From: an uncultured Christensenella sp. | GTDB lineage: Bacteria; Bacillota; Clostridia; Christensenellales; CAG-917 | Direction: 5' to 3' | Assembly: GCA_910578325.1 (NCBI GenBank) | Contig: CAJTQT010000003.1 | Location: forward strand, 62,001-126,000 | DNA length: 64,000 bases | In this document: in pieces, positions 1 to 6,825 of the stretch | How positions within the stretch are numbered: the first letter of the stretch is position 1 | How the letters are laid out: each line of letters begins with the position of its first letter | Made by a program: the position numbers and the translations under genes | The notes under the pieces: model-generated | What the model was told of the DNA's origin: nothing | Seen by the model: the letters and a program-made list of their open reading frames with translations, nothing else | Database searches by the model: none

Positions 1-1
1 A

Positions 2-75
2 TGGAGCTTGGTGTAGTGGTAGCACTTGGGCCTCTGACTCCCACTGTGTAGGTTCGATTCCTATAGCTCCTGCCA
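2..75 (+). tRNA. tRNA-Gln (anticodon CTG)
   Basis: Cloverleaf folds by eye. The acceptor stem pairs GGAGCT with AGCTCC, the D arm is GTG/CAC, the anticodon loop CTCTGAC puts CTG at 34-36 (reads CAG, Gln), the T arm carries GTTCGATTC, and CCA is encoded at 73-75. Two oddities are visible: U1 faces U72, and the top anticodon-stem pair is C31 against U39. A terminator follows at once. Identity is fairly sure; the mismatches should be checked against a covariance model. Confidence 0.9.
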
Positions 76-77
76 AC

Positions 78-113
78 GAAAAAATGTGTGCCATACGGTG
101 CACATTTTTTTAT
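78..113 (+). terminator. Intrinsic terminator after tRNA-Gln
   Basis: An A-rich arm with ATGTGTGC pairs imperfectly with GTGCACAT and is followed by a run of seven T. It starts a few bases after the tRNA CCA end. Confidence 0.7.
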
Positions 114-135
114 AAAAAATGTGTGACCTATTTGA

Positions 136-415
136 CAACATTTTTTCGTCTCTAACGCACAAATCATTAGACGCTATCAACCTAAGTTGACATTGTAAAC
201 TCCTGCCTCGTTTCGCTAATTGATTTGCTTGTTTGCGCGCTTCGCGCTTTTATAGTATTTGATAGAGTTGAATTGACAGGTATACCAAAATATAAGTGTT
301 CAATACGGTGCGCATTTTTTTTGTTAGGAGTCACCGCAAGCGTCCCTGTTTGTGGAGTTATAAAAACGTTTAACTTGTTTCGCAACATTTTTTCGTCTCT
401 AACACGCAAATCATT
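136..415. repeat. Two-copy 33-bp imperfect direct repeat
   Basis: Copies at 136-168 and 383-415 match at 31 of 33 bases (shared core CATTTTTTCGTCTCTAAC). A second shared motif, TACGGTGC followed by a CATTTTTT run, sits at about 93-110 and 303-320, so the region downstream of the tRNA looks partly duplicated with different internal spacing. The 450 bases between the tRNA and the first protein gene hold no convincing gene. A weak hairpin (GCGCG-CTT-CGCGC, 235-247) is also present. Confidence 0.65.
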
Positions 416-471
416 TGCCGCTGTAAAAGTCTATTCCATTTCTAAATCATCTGTTATAATATAAATAATAT

Positions 472-497
472 AAAAAACGCACGTCGCAAGACGTGCG
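472..497 (-). terminator. Intrinsic terminator of the PadR/DUF1700/DUF4097 operon
   Basis: Perfect 8-bp stem CGCACGTC/GACGTGCG (478-485 with 490-497), GCAA loop, and an A run at 472-477 that is a U tract on the minus strand. It lies just downstream of the 526-1416 gene. Confidence 0.85.
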
Positions 498-525
498 CAT
501 TGTATTTTAGCACATTGTTTAAAAT

Positions 526-1416
526 CTATCCTCTTTTGACAATGTTTGCGCTTCCCGAAACATTTTTTTCTACTCTCGCATTCCCCCAATAGGATATATT
601 CGCTACTCCGCTGGCTTTTACATCCAACAACGTGGCAACGTTAAACTCCGCCTCGACGTCGCCGCTTGCTTCGATATGCACAGTATCGGTTACAAAATCC
701 TTAGCCCAAATATTACTCAAACCTGACGCATTGACAGTGAGCGCGTCTCCTCTACCCGAAAGGATTATTTCACCTGTTCCCGAAGTATACACGTAAACCT
801 GCGGACAATCCAGCGTGTCACAGTTCATTTTAACCGCACCAGAAGCATAGACGCGAAGATTATCAGTCTTGCCTGAAAGCCTGAAATTTGCCGCGCCAGA
901 AATATCGAGATCAATTCTTTTTGACGTTATGCCTTCCGCAACGACGTTAGACGCACCGCTGATTACAAAATCCAGTTTGCCGAATTCCCACGACGGAAGA
1001 ACTATTTCTGACGCGCCGTTGAAACATCCGTCAATATCCAGCGCTACACCGTCGGGAACAGTAATCACTACATCTGTTTGCTGAAATTTGTAAAACAACC
1101 GTCTGAGCCAATTTTTCCAATTCCAACGGCTTTCCTCTATAACAAGTTTTCCGTCCGAAACGCGCACCGAGAAATTTGAAACGTCGCTGTCGAAATATCT
1201 GACCGAACATTTATCGCCGCGCTCGAAAACAACTTTATGCTGATGTTCGAGACGAATATCCAGCGCATCGACTTTGTCTTCGGTCTCGAAAAATTTCTCT
1301 GTATATTCTATCTTATGCATACCTATTTCACTGCTGAAAAATACCGCGCAACCAATGCCCGAAAGCACGATTCCTACCGCAATTATAACAACCATAGCAA
1401 CGATAAACTTTTTCAT
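526..1416 (-). CDS. DUF4097/GIN-type beta-repeat membrane-anchored protein
   Basis: 296 aa. An N-terminal hydrophobic segment (about residues 4-28) is followed by a long region of short beta repeats with recurrent S-G-A/S-G/SGS turns (SGAS, SGAA, SGTG, SGLS, SGDV, SGVA, SGSA), the hallmark of the DUF4097/DUF2807 (GIN) fold. Such proteins sit outside the membrane in a right-handed beta helix; the biochemical role is unknown. Its start overlaps the DUF1700 gene by 4 bases, so the two are translationally coupled. The PadR-DUF1700-DUF4097 set recurs in Bacillota and is often linked to envelope stress; that role is inferred here from context only. Confidence 0.85.
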   Translation of the reverse strand: MKKFIVAMVVIIAVGIVLSGIGCAVFFSSEIGMHKIEYTEKFFETEDKVDALDIRLEHQHKVVFERGDKCSVRYFDSDVSNFSVRVSDGKLVIEESRWNWKNWLRRLFYKFQQTDVVITVPDGVALDIDGCFNGASEIVLPSWEFGKLDFVISGASNVVAEGITSKRIDLDISGAANFRLSGKTDNLRVYASGAVKMNCDTLDCPQVYVYTSGTGEIILSGRGDALTVNASGLSNIWAKDFVTDTVHIEASGDVEAEFNVATLLDVKASGVANISYWGNARVEKNVSGSANIVKRG

Positions 1417-2051
1417 TTTGTGCCTCCGTCCGCCGAAATGGCTTTAACAAGTTTCACTGCGCTGCCGAAAATCAAACAACCGCAGGCAAACAACACAAGC
1501 CCGACTCCAAACGCGATAAGCCAGACGCCGACGCTAAACGCTATTGTTGCAAACGCTGAAACAATGACTGCAATACCCGCAACTGCAAGAGCGAATCCAA
1601 CTGCGAAAAACACGATAGCACACAAAATGCAAACAACAATCCGCACTACGCTCATAGCCGGTCTTTCCGACTTCGCCTGAACAGGATTTGCCGACTTTAC
1701 TCCCGCCGTTTGCGCCACGGTTTGCGCAGAGGGACGGCAATAGCCTTGCGATTCAACGTCATAACTCTCGGGCACATAAGTCACGGTGGGCGCGTCCTCT
1801 TTTATTTTGCCATCTCTGCCTTTAAGCGTATCCTCGGACGTACGCGCTTTCTCGTCGTTTTCCCGCACGCTTTGCGCAACGTCTTCGGGGAATCCGAATT
1901 CTTTGATAATATCCTCTTCTTCCGCCCCTTCGTCAAGCCTGTCCTGATACATCTCCTCGTAATAATTGAGCACCGTCCTTTTTTCCGTGACGGTCATACC
2001 CTCACGGGCGAGAGCGCGTTCCAGTTGAGCCATCCAAGTAACCTTTCTCAT
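1413..2051 (-). CDS. DUF1700 (HAAS) domain membrane protein
   Basis: 212 aa. Residues 1-65 form the helical HAAS/DUF1700 domain (lone aromatic and acidic helices, NYYEEMYQDRLDEG, then EFGFPEDVA). A polar linker of about 65 residues follows, then two or three hydrophobic helices from about residue 130 to 200. HAAS domains are thought to sense or transmit signals to a partner encoded alongside. The gene lies between the padR gene (11-base gap) and the DUF4097 gene (4-base overlap). A GGAG-type site precedes the ATG. Family is clear, function is not. Confidence 0.85.
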   Translation of the reverse strand: MRKVTWMAQLERALAREGMTVTEKRTVLNYYEEMYQDRLDEGAEEEDIIKEFGFPEDVAQSVRENDEKARTSEDTLKGRDGKIKEDAPTVTYVPESYDVESQGYCRPSAQTVAQTAGVKSANPVQAKSERPAMSVVRIVVCILCAIVFFAVGFALAVAGIAVIVSAFATIAFSVGVWLIAFGVGLVLFACGCLIFGSAVKLVKAISADGGTK

Positions 2052-2062
2052 CTTACATCTCC

Positions 2063-2365
2063 TTAGTTTTGCAAAAACTTATAGATTGACATCATCTGAT
2101 TCATATCTCTGTAAAACTCGTTGAGTTTTTCCCTGCCTTTATCGGTAATACGGTAATACTTGCGCAATCTTCCGTTGTAAAGTCTGTTGTGAACGCTTAC
2201 CGCACCCGACGCTTCCAGCCTTTTAAGTATAGGATATAGAGTGGATTCCGAAATGCTTACGTACGGAGAAATCTGGCTGATAATCTTATAACCGTAAGAC
2301 TCCTCATCCTTTATCGTCGCGAGAACGCAACCTTCAAGCAAACCCTTTTTCAATTGTGAATCCAT
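2063..2365 (-). CDS. PadR-family transcriptional regulator
   Basis: 100 aa from the ATG at 2365 (GGTGAAG upstream). A longer reading to 2524 would run through the promoter and operator, so it is rejected. The winged-helix PadR fold is plain: LKKGLLEGCVLA, then SYGYKI, SESTLYPILKRLE recognition helix and LRKYYRITDKG wing. PadR proteins repress membrane-stress and efflux operons and are often autoregulated. Here a perfect 8+8 inverted repeat overlaps the promoter 25-60 bases upstream, which supports autoregulation of the three-gene operon. The C-terminus is short, as in PadR subfamily 2. Confidence 0.93.
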   Translation of the reverse strand: MDSQLKKGLLEGCVLATIKDEESYGYKIISQISPYVSISESTLYPILKRLEASGAVSVHNRLYNGRLRKYYRITDKGREKLNEFYRDMNQMMSIYKFLQN

Positions 2366-2390
2366 ATCTTCACCATACCCTTTATTGCAT

Positions 2391-2422
2391 AATACTATAC
2401 AATGCATAGTATTGATTGTCAA
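2391..2422 (-). promoter_or_regulatory. Sigma-A promoter with overlapping PadR-type operator
   Basis: On the minus strand TTGACA (2422-2417), 17-base spacer, TATAGT (2399-2394). The inverted repeat AATACTAT/ATAGTATT with a 7-base centre fills 2391-2413 and covers the -10 and half the spacer. ACTAT/ATAGT arms are typical of PadR operators. Confidence 0.8.
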
Positions 2423-2455
2423 CGATTTCTGTGAAATTTTTTTATAAAGAATTTG

Positions 2456-2480
2456 AAAAAACGCGCCCTCGCGGGCGCGC
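2456..2480 (-). terminator. Intrinsic terminator after metA
   Basis: CGCGCCC/GGGCGCG stem (2462-2468 with 2473-2479), TCGC loop, then a U tract on the minus strand from the A run at 2456-2461. It ends the metY-metA transcript. Confidence 0.85.
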
Positions 2481-2526
2481 ATAAACTTTCTCATTTTATA
2501 GATATATCTATAATATAAAAGCAATC

Positions 2527-3429
2527 TTATAACTCGAAAGGAGTCACCTGATATACGTAATAGTTAAGCCAGTTGTAAAAGAGCAGATTTGCGGTGGATT
2601 TCCATTTCATATCCACTTTGTCAAGGGTATCGTCGCAGAAATAGTTTTCTGGAGCGGATATATCGAGACCTTTGGACAGATCGCGCAGATACTCGTTTTT
2701 AAGCGTGAATCTGTCATATTCGCTGTGTCCCGTAAAGAAGAAGGATTTATTGTCGTGAGTTTTTGCAATTGCTATTCCCGCCTCATCCGACTCTGCGAGA
2801 ATTTTTATTTCCGCGCATCTTCTGACAGCGTCCTCGTCAACTTTGGTATGTCTGGAATTCGGAATATAAAATACGTCGTCCATACCCTTTAAAAGCATAT
2901 CGTTTTTGACGGAAGCACGCGCGGGATAGACTCCGAACAACTTTTTGCAAAGCGGAAGTTTCCCTATTCCGAATTTATGGTACAGAGCCGCCTGCGCTCC
3001 CCAGCAGATATAGATCGTGCTTGTGACGTTTTCTTGCGCGAAATCCATAATAGAAACGAGTTCTTTCCAGTACTTTACGTCCTCGAACGGAATTGTCTCC
3101 ACAGGTGCGCCCGTCACGATCATACCGTCGAATTTCATCTCCCTTACCTCCGAAAGGTTTTTGTAAAACCTGTCCATATGTTCGGCGGCAGCGTGTTTCG
3201 AGGCATAGGAATCTGTTTTTATAAGCGTAATATTCACCTGTAACGAAGAATTGCCGAGCAACCTCAACAGTTGAGTCTCGGTGGTTTCTTTTGTTGGCAT
3301 AAGATTGAGTATCGCAATCTCTATCGGGCGTATGTCCTGCCTTATAGCACGCTCTCTGTCCATAACGAAGATTTTTTCTTCGTTGAGACTGGCATAAGCG
3401 GGCAAATCTCTGGGAATAACGATAGGCAT
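2527..3429 (-). CDS. metA: Homoserine O-acetyltransferase (MetA family)
   Basis: 300 aa, the usual length. It acylates homoserine at the first committed step of methionine synthesis, in the cytosol. The catalytic Cys is C142 (ICWGAQA) and the His/Glu pair is H235/E237 (TGHSEYD). Position 111 is Glu (GAPVETIPF). In this family Glu111 goes with acetyl-CoA use and Gly111 with succinyl-CoA, so acetyl is predicted even though the family is often named succinyltransferase. The neighbour upstream on the same strand is an O-acetylhomoserine sulfhydrylase (gap 44 bases), which agrees. Confidence 0.95.
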   Translation of the reverse strand: MPIVIPRDLPAYASLNEEKIFVMDRERAIRQDIRPIEIAILNLMPTKETTETQLLRLLGNSSLQVNITLIKTDSYASKHAAAEHMDRFYKNLSEVREMKFDGMIVTGAPVETIPFEDVKYWKELVSIMDFAQENVTSTIYICWGAQAALYHKFGIGKLPLCKKLFGVYPARASVKNDMLLKGMDDVFYIPNSRHTKVDEDAVRRCAEIKILAESDEAGIAIAKTHDNKSFFFTGHSEYDRFTLKNEYLRDLSKGLDISAPENYFCDDTLDKVDMKWKSTANLLFYNWLNYYVYQVTPFEL

Positions 3430-3473
3430 AGTTTATCCTTTAAATCCTTTGCATAAATGCTGTGTTGTGCGTA

Positions 3474-4757
3474 TTAGACGCTTGCTTCGAGTGCCTGTTT
3501 GATATCGTCGATCAGATCCTGCGCGTTTTCGATACCGCAAGAAAGACGTATAAGATCGGGCGATACGCCCGCGGCATAGAGTTCCTCGTCGGTCATCTGC
3601 CTGTGCGTCGCACTCGCAGGATGCAGACAGCAACTGCGCGCGTCCGCTACGTGCGTTTCGATTGCGATAAGTTTAAGGCGTTTCATAAACCTTTCCGCCG
3701 CGCTTCTTCCGCCGTTTATGCCGAAACTCACAACTCCGCAAGTCCCGTTGGGACAATACTTTTGGGCAAGAGCAAAATTCTCGTCGCCTTCCAGATCGGG
3801 ATAAACAACCCTGTTTATTCTGCCGTCATCCTTTAAAAATTTAGCGACTTTCAAAGCGTTTTCACAGTGACGCGCCATTCTTACGTGCAGACTTTCCAAC
3901 CCCAGATTGAGCAGAAATGCGTTTTGAGGACTTTGAATAGATCCGAAATCGCGCATCAACTGCGCAGTGCATTTGGTTATAAACGCACCTGCTTTTCCGA
4001 ATTTTTCAGCATAGGTCACCCCGTGATAACTCTCGTCGGGAGTGCACAATCCCGAGTATTTTTCCGCGTGCGCAAGCCAGTCGAACTTTCCGCCGTCGAC
4101 TATCGCTCCGCCGACCGCCGCTCCGTGTCCGTCCATATACTTAGTTGTGGAATGCGTCACTATATCCGCGCCCCACTCTATCGGACGGCAGTTCACGGGA
4201 GTGGCGAAAGTATTGTCCACAATCAAAGGTATGCCGTGCGCGTGCGCCGTTTGGGCAAACAACTCTATATCGAACATCGTCAGCGCGGGATTTGCAATCG
4301 TCTCGCCGAAAATCGCTTTCGTATTCGGACGGATAGCGCGTTCTATTTCCTCGCGCGTACTGTTTGGAGCAATAAACGTAAAATCTATGCCCATCTTCCG
4401 CATAGTGACGTTAAACAGATTGAAAGTTCCGCCGTAAATCGTCGAAGTCGAAACAACGTGATCTCCCGAATTTGCGATGTTGAACACCGCGTAAAAGTTT
4501 GCCGCCTGTCCGGAAGAAGTAAGCATAGCGGCGGTTCCGCCTTCGAGTTGAGCAATCTTAGCAGCCACGTAATCGTTTGTAGGATTTTGCAGTCGAGTGT
4601 AAAAATATCCGCTCGCTTCGAGGTCGAAGAGTTTTGCCATATCCTCGCTGGTATCGTATTTAAATGTGGTGCTCTGGATTATCGGTATCTGTCTGGGTTC
4701 GCCGTTTGCGGGAGCGTATCCGCCCTGCACGCAGGTTGTTTCGATTCTTCTTTTCAT
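3474..4757 (-). CDS. metY: O-acetylhomoserine sulfhydrylase (MetY)
   Basis: 427 aa from the ATG at 4757, which has GGAAGGA 11 bases upstream; a TTG ten codons earlier is less likely. A PLP enzyme of the Cys/Met metabolism family: it joins O-acetylhomoserine and sulfide to make homocysteine. Visible features are the substrate loop YTRLQNPTND, SSGQAAN, the VDNTFATP motif and the PLP lysine in HSTTKYMDGHG. It forms an operon with metA. No S-box or T-box leader fits: only 54 bases separate it from smpB. Regulation is not evident. Confidence 0.95.
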   Translation of the reverse strand: MKRRIETTCVQGGYAPANGEPRQIPIIQSTTFKYDTSEDMAKLFDLEASGYFYTRLQNPTNDYVAAKIAQLEGGTAAMLTSSGQAANFYAVFNIANSGDHVVSTSTIYGGTFNLFNVTMRKMGIDFTFIAPNSTREEIERAIRPNTKAIFGETIANPALTMFDIELFAQTAHAHGIPLIVDNTFATPVNCRPIEWGADIVTHSTTKYMDGHGAAVGGAIVDGGKFDWLAHAEKYSGLCTPDESYHGVTYAEKFGKAGAFITKCTAQLMRDFGSIQSPQNAFLLNLGLESLHVRMARHCENALKVAKFLKDDGRINRVVYPDLEGDENFALAQKYCPNGTCGVVSFGINGGRSAAERFMKRLKLIAIETHVADARSCCLHPASATHRQMTDEELYAAGVSPDLIRLSCGIENAQDLIDDIKQALEASV

Positions 4758-4811
4758 ACTGTTTTCGTCCTTCCGTTTAAAACTCAAATATAAATATTAG
4801 CCGTAAAAAGT

Positions 4812-5267
4812 TTATCTGGAATTATACTCTTTCATTACGCGCTGTAAATTTCTGTTGTTTTCTTTCTCCTTGATAGAGGCGCGTTTATCGTGCAGTTCCT
4901 TACCTTTGCAAAGCCCGATTTCAACTTTCACAAGCGCGTCCTTAAAATAAACTCTCAAAGGAATAAGCGTGTATCCTTTTTGTTCCACCTTGCCCCGAAG
5001 TTTGTTTATTTCGGCACGGTTGAGCAACAGTTTGCGTGTACGGCGCGCGTCAACGTTGAAATAACTGCCCATTTTATAAGGCGAGATATGCATACCCAGC
5101 ACAAAAGCCTCGCCTTTTTTGACAATCACAAAACTGTCGCGCAGATTAAGCGCGCCCTGTCTTATGGATTTTACTTCACTGCCGACAAGAACTATGCCCG
5201 CTTCGTAAGTGTCCTCCACAAAATAATCGTGATAAGCCTTTTTATTGTTTGCTACTGTTTTTTCCAT
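4812..5267 (-). CDS. smpB: SsrA-binding protein SmpB
   Basis: 151 aa from the ATG at 5267. SmpB carries tmRNA to stalled ribosomes for trans-translation. Typical sequence: NKKAYHDYFVEDTYEAGIVLVGSEVKSIR at the start, NLRDSFV, the YNR/LLNRAEI segment and a basic C-terminal tail (KEKENNRNLQRVMKEYNSR) that enters the decoding centre. It lies downstream of secG, as in many Bacillota, but the RNase R gene usually between them is missing and a terminator separates the two. No tmRNA gene was seen in the window. Confidence 0.96.
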   Translation of the reverse strand: MEKTVANNKKAYHDYFVEDTYEAGIVLVGSEVKSIRQGALNLRDSFVIVKKGEAFVLGMHISPYKMGSYFNVDARRTRKLLLNRAEINKLRGKVEQKGYTLIPLRVYFKDALVKVEIGLCKGKELHDKRASIKEKENNRNLQRVMKEYNSR

Positions 5268-5322
5268 ATTCCGATTATATCCTATGCGGCGGCTTAAATC
5301 AATAGCCGTCGGGAGATAAAAA

Positions 5323-5346
5323 AACGGCTCGTGTGCACGAGCCGTT
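5323..5346 (-). terminator. Intrinsic terminator after secG
   Basis: 11-bp perfect arms AACGGCTCGTG/CACGAGCCGTT (5323-5333, 5336-5346) with a run of A before them, i.e. a U tract on the minus strand. Confidence 0.85.
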
Positions 5347-5364
5347 CCGATAACGAGTTTTGTG

Positions 5365-5670
5365 TCAGTCAACTACGCCGATTACAACGCAGATAACAGC
5401 ACACACAAGAATGAAGACGAACAACGCGAACGTTATCTTTTTGAGAATGCCTTCCCTGTTTCTCTTCTTGTTTTTACCGTAGTAAGTATCGGATGCGCCC
5501 GAGATAACGCCGACGTTGTCGTTCGTTCCCTTCTGCATCATAATTACGACTATAATCGCAACGCAGGCAATCGTCATAAGTATTGCAAACGCCATCAATA
5601 CGTTTTGTCTTACGGTGTAATCCAATCCGAAGTTTGCGGCGAGTAGCGCAAGGTTCATAGTATCAAGCAT
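5365..5670 (-). CDS. secG: Preprotein translocase subunit SecG
   Basis: 101 aa from the ATG at 5670, which has GGAGGG 5 bases upstream. SecG is the small SecYEG subunit. Two hydrophobic helices (about residues 25-47 and 77-100) flank the conserved cytoplasmic loop with the VIMMQKG and GVISGASDTYYGKNKKR segments. N-terminal extension beyond 5670 would cross the promoter. It is followed by its own terminator and then smpB. Confidence 0.93.
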   Translation of the reverse strand: MLDTMNLALLAANFGLDYTVRQNVLMAFAILMTIACVAIIVVIMMQKGTNDNVGVISGASDTYYGKNKKRNREGILKKITFALFVFILVCAVICVVIGVVD

Positions 5671-5696
5671 AAAGCCCTCCAAAAATGTACTTTGTG

Positions 5697-5725
5697 ATTT
5701 TATCACACGACAGTGCAATTTGCAA
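5697..5725 (-). promoter_or_regulatory. Sigma-A promoter of secG
   Basis: TTGCAA (5725-5720), 17-base spacer, TAAAAT (5702-5697) on the minus strand, 27 bases before the secG ATG. Confidence 0.65.
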
Positions 5726-5755
5726 GCGTTTTTAAACAATTATAATTATTTAAGT

Positions 5756-5797
5756 ACACTGTGCATAATATACGCGGATAAATCTGCCGCACAGTGT
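5756..5797 (+). promoter_or_regulatory. Long hairpin upstream of the ferritin-like gene
   Basis: Arms ACACTGTGC (5756-5764) and GCACAGTGT (5789-5797) are perfectly complementary; an inner GCGG/CCGC pair competes at the base. It lies in the leader or operator zone 48 bases before the gene. Either a DNA operator or an mRNA structure is possible. Confidence 0.45.
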
Positions 5798-5844
5798 CAA
5801 CGGCGCGACCTCCGTCATATAATGTGCAAAAACGAGGAGGCAAT

Positions 5845-6327
5845 ATGGAAATAACCAAATTTGCAAGCGATTTGCCATATCCCGAAATCGAAGTCTGCGG
5901 CAACGTTGCGCAATCCAAACTGCTGATGCCGAGTTACGGAGGAACCGGTGGAGAACTTACGGCGATCACTACGTACTGCTTTCAAAGTTACGTAACGCCG
6001 AAATTCCCCGATATCGCGAATGCTATGCGCGGCGTGGCAAAATGCGAAATGTTGCACCACCGTCTTCTGGGAGAAGCGATTTATAAACTCGGGGGCTATC
6101 CTATTATGGGCGCGAGGTCATACTGGAACGGAAGTTTTGTAAACTATACCTTAGATCCCAGAAAATATCTGCAACAAAACATAGCCGCCGAAGAGAGCGC
6201 AATCGTAAATTATGAGCGCACCATACTCAATTTACAGGACGAAAGCGTAAAGATGTTGCTTGAACGGATAATTCTTGACGAAGAAGTGCACATCAAAATT
6301 TTCAAAGAACTTCTGACAATGTTTTAA
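5845..6327 (+). CDS. Ferritin-like diiron-fold protein
   Basis: 160 aa from the ATG at 5845 with CGAGGAGG upstream. Four helices carry acidic and histidine ligands in ferritin-like order: ELTAITTY, the CEMLHH pair, EESAIVNYE and DEEVHIKI. This is the ferritin-like/Mn-catalase-like class that in Clostridia includes small rubrerythrin-type proteins without the rubredoxin domain. A role in iron or peroxide handling is inferred from the fold only. It is the only plus-strand gene in the first 29 kb, between divergent secG and a convergent phosphatase gene. Confidence 0.75.
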   Translation: MEITKFASDLPYPEIEVCGNVAQSKLLMPSYGGTGGELTAITTYCFQSYVTPKFPDIANAMRGVAKCEMLHHRLLGEAIYKLGGYPIMGARSYWNGSFVNYTLDPRKYLQQNIAAEESAIVNYERTILNLQDESVKMLLERIILDEEVHIKIFKELLTMF

Positions 6328-6374
6328 GTTTACCGAAAAGGGGCGAAAATTTCATATATACGTGTTTAAAATCC

Positions 6375-6399
6375 AAATAGGCGTGATAAACGCCTATTT
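6375..6399. terminator. Shared terminator between ferritin-like and phosphatase genes
   Basis: AAATAGGCG (6375-6383) and CGCCTATTT (6391-6399) form a 9-bp stem. It overlaps the last codons of the minus-strand phosphatase gene and could serve both convergent genes. Confidence 0.6.
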
Positions 6400-6825
6400 C
6401 GATATAAATTCCACAATCAGCGGAAGCAATTTTTCAAACGCCGAAAACGTTTTTTCATATTCTTCTTCCGCGCCGCCGTAGGGGTCTTTTATATCGTTTC
6501 CCGCTATGCGCGAAAGAGAAAAAATCTTCCCCTCCCCATACCTGTCGGATAGTTCCCGCTCCTGCGCGCGCGTCATAGTAAATATCGCGTCTGCGCCGCA
6601 CACGAGTTCGTCTCCGCAGACAACGGACAGTCGTTCTGTATACGGCACGCCGTGTTTTTTCAGAATGCTCTTCGTATATTCGGAAACAGGTTTGCCTCCT
6701 CCCGACAGTCCCGCGCTGTCAGACGTTATACCTCTAATGCCGTTTGCGGCAAGATATACGTCAAACATAAATTTCAACATAGGACTGCGGCAGGTGTTGC
6801 CCGTACAAACAAAAAGAACTTTCAT
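6394..6825 (-). CDS. ywlE: Low-molecular-weight phosphatase, probably protein-arginine phosphatase
   Basis: 143 aa. The P-loop is CTGNTCRSP with nucleophile C7 and R13, and the general acid is D114 in DPY. Residue 11 is Thr; in YwlE this Thr gives phospho-arginine selectivity, whereas tyrosine phosphatases have Ile or Val. The gene overlaps tsaC/sua5 by 4 bases, the same neighbour as ywlE in Bacillus subtilis. Arginine phosphatase is therefore the better name, though no McsB kinase gene is in the window. Confidence 0.85.
   Translation of the reverse strand: MKVLFVCTGNTCRSPMLKFMFDVYLAANGIRGITSDSAGLSGGGKPVSEYTKSILKKHGVPYTERLSVVCGDELVCGADAIFTMTRAQERELSDRYGEGKIFSLSRIAGNDIKDPYGGAEEEYEKTFSAFEKLLPLIVEFISK

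Noticed and set aside
182..464. Two overlapping open frames on both strands (75 and 79 codons) after the tRNA
   Set aside because: No ribosome site, no recognisable protein, and they span the direct repeats; best read as non-coding.
3867..4793. Antisense frame of 308 codons opposite metY
   Set aside because: Shadow frame; the minus-strand MetY is certain.
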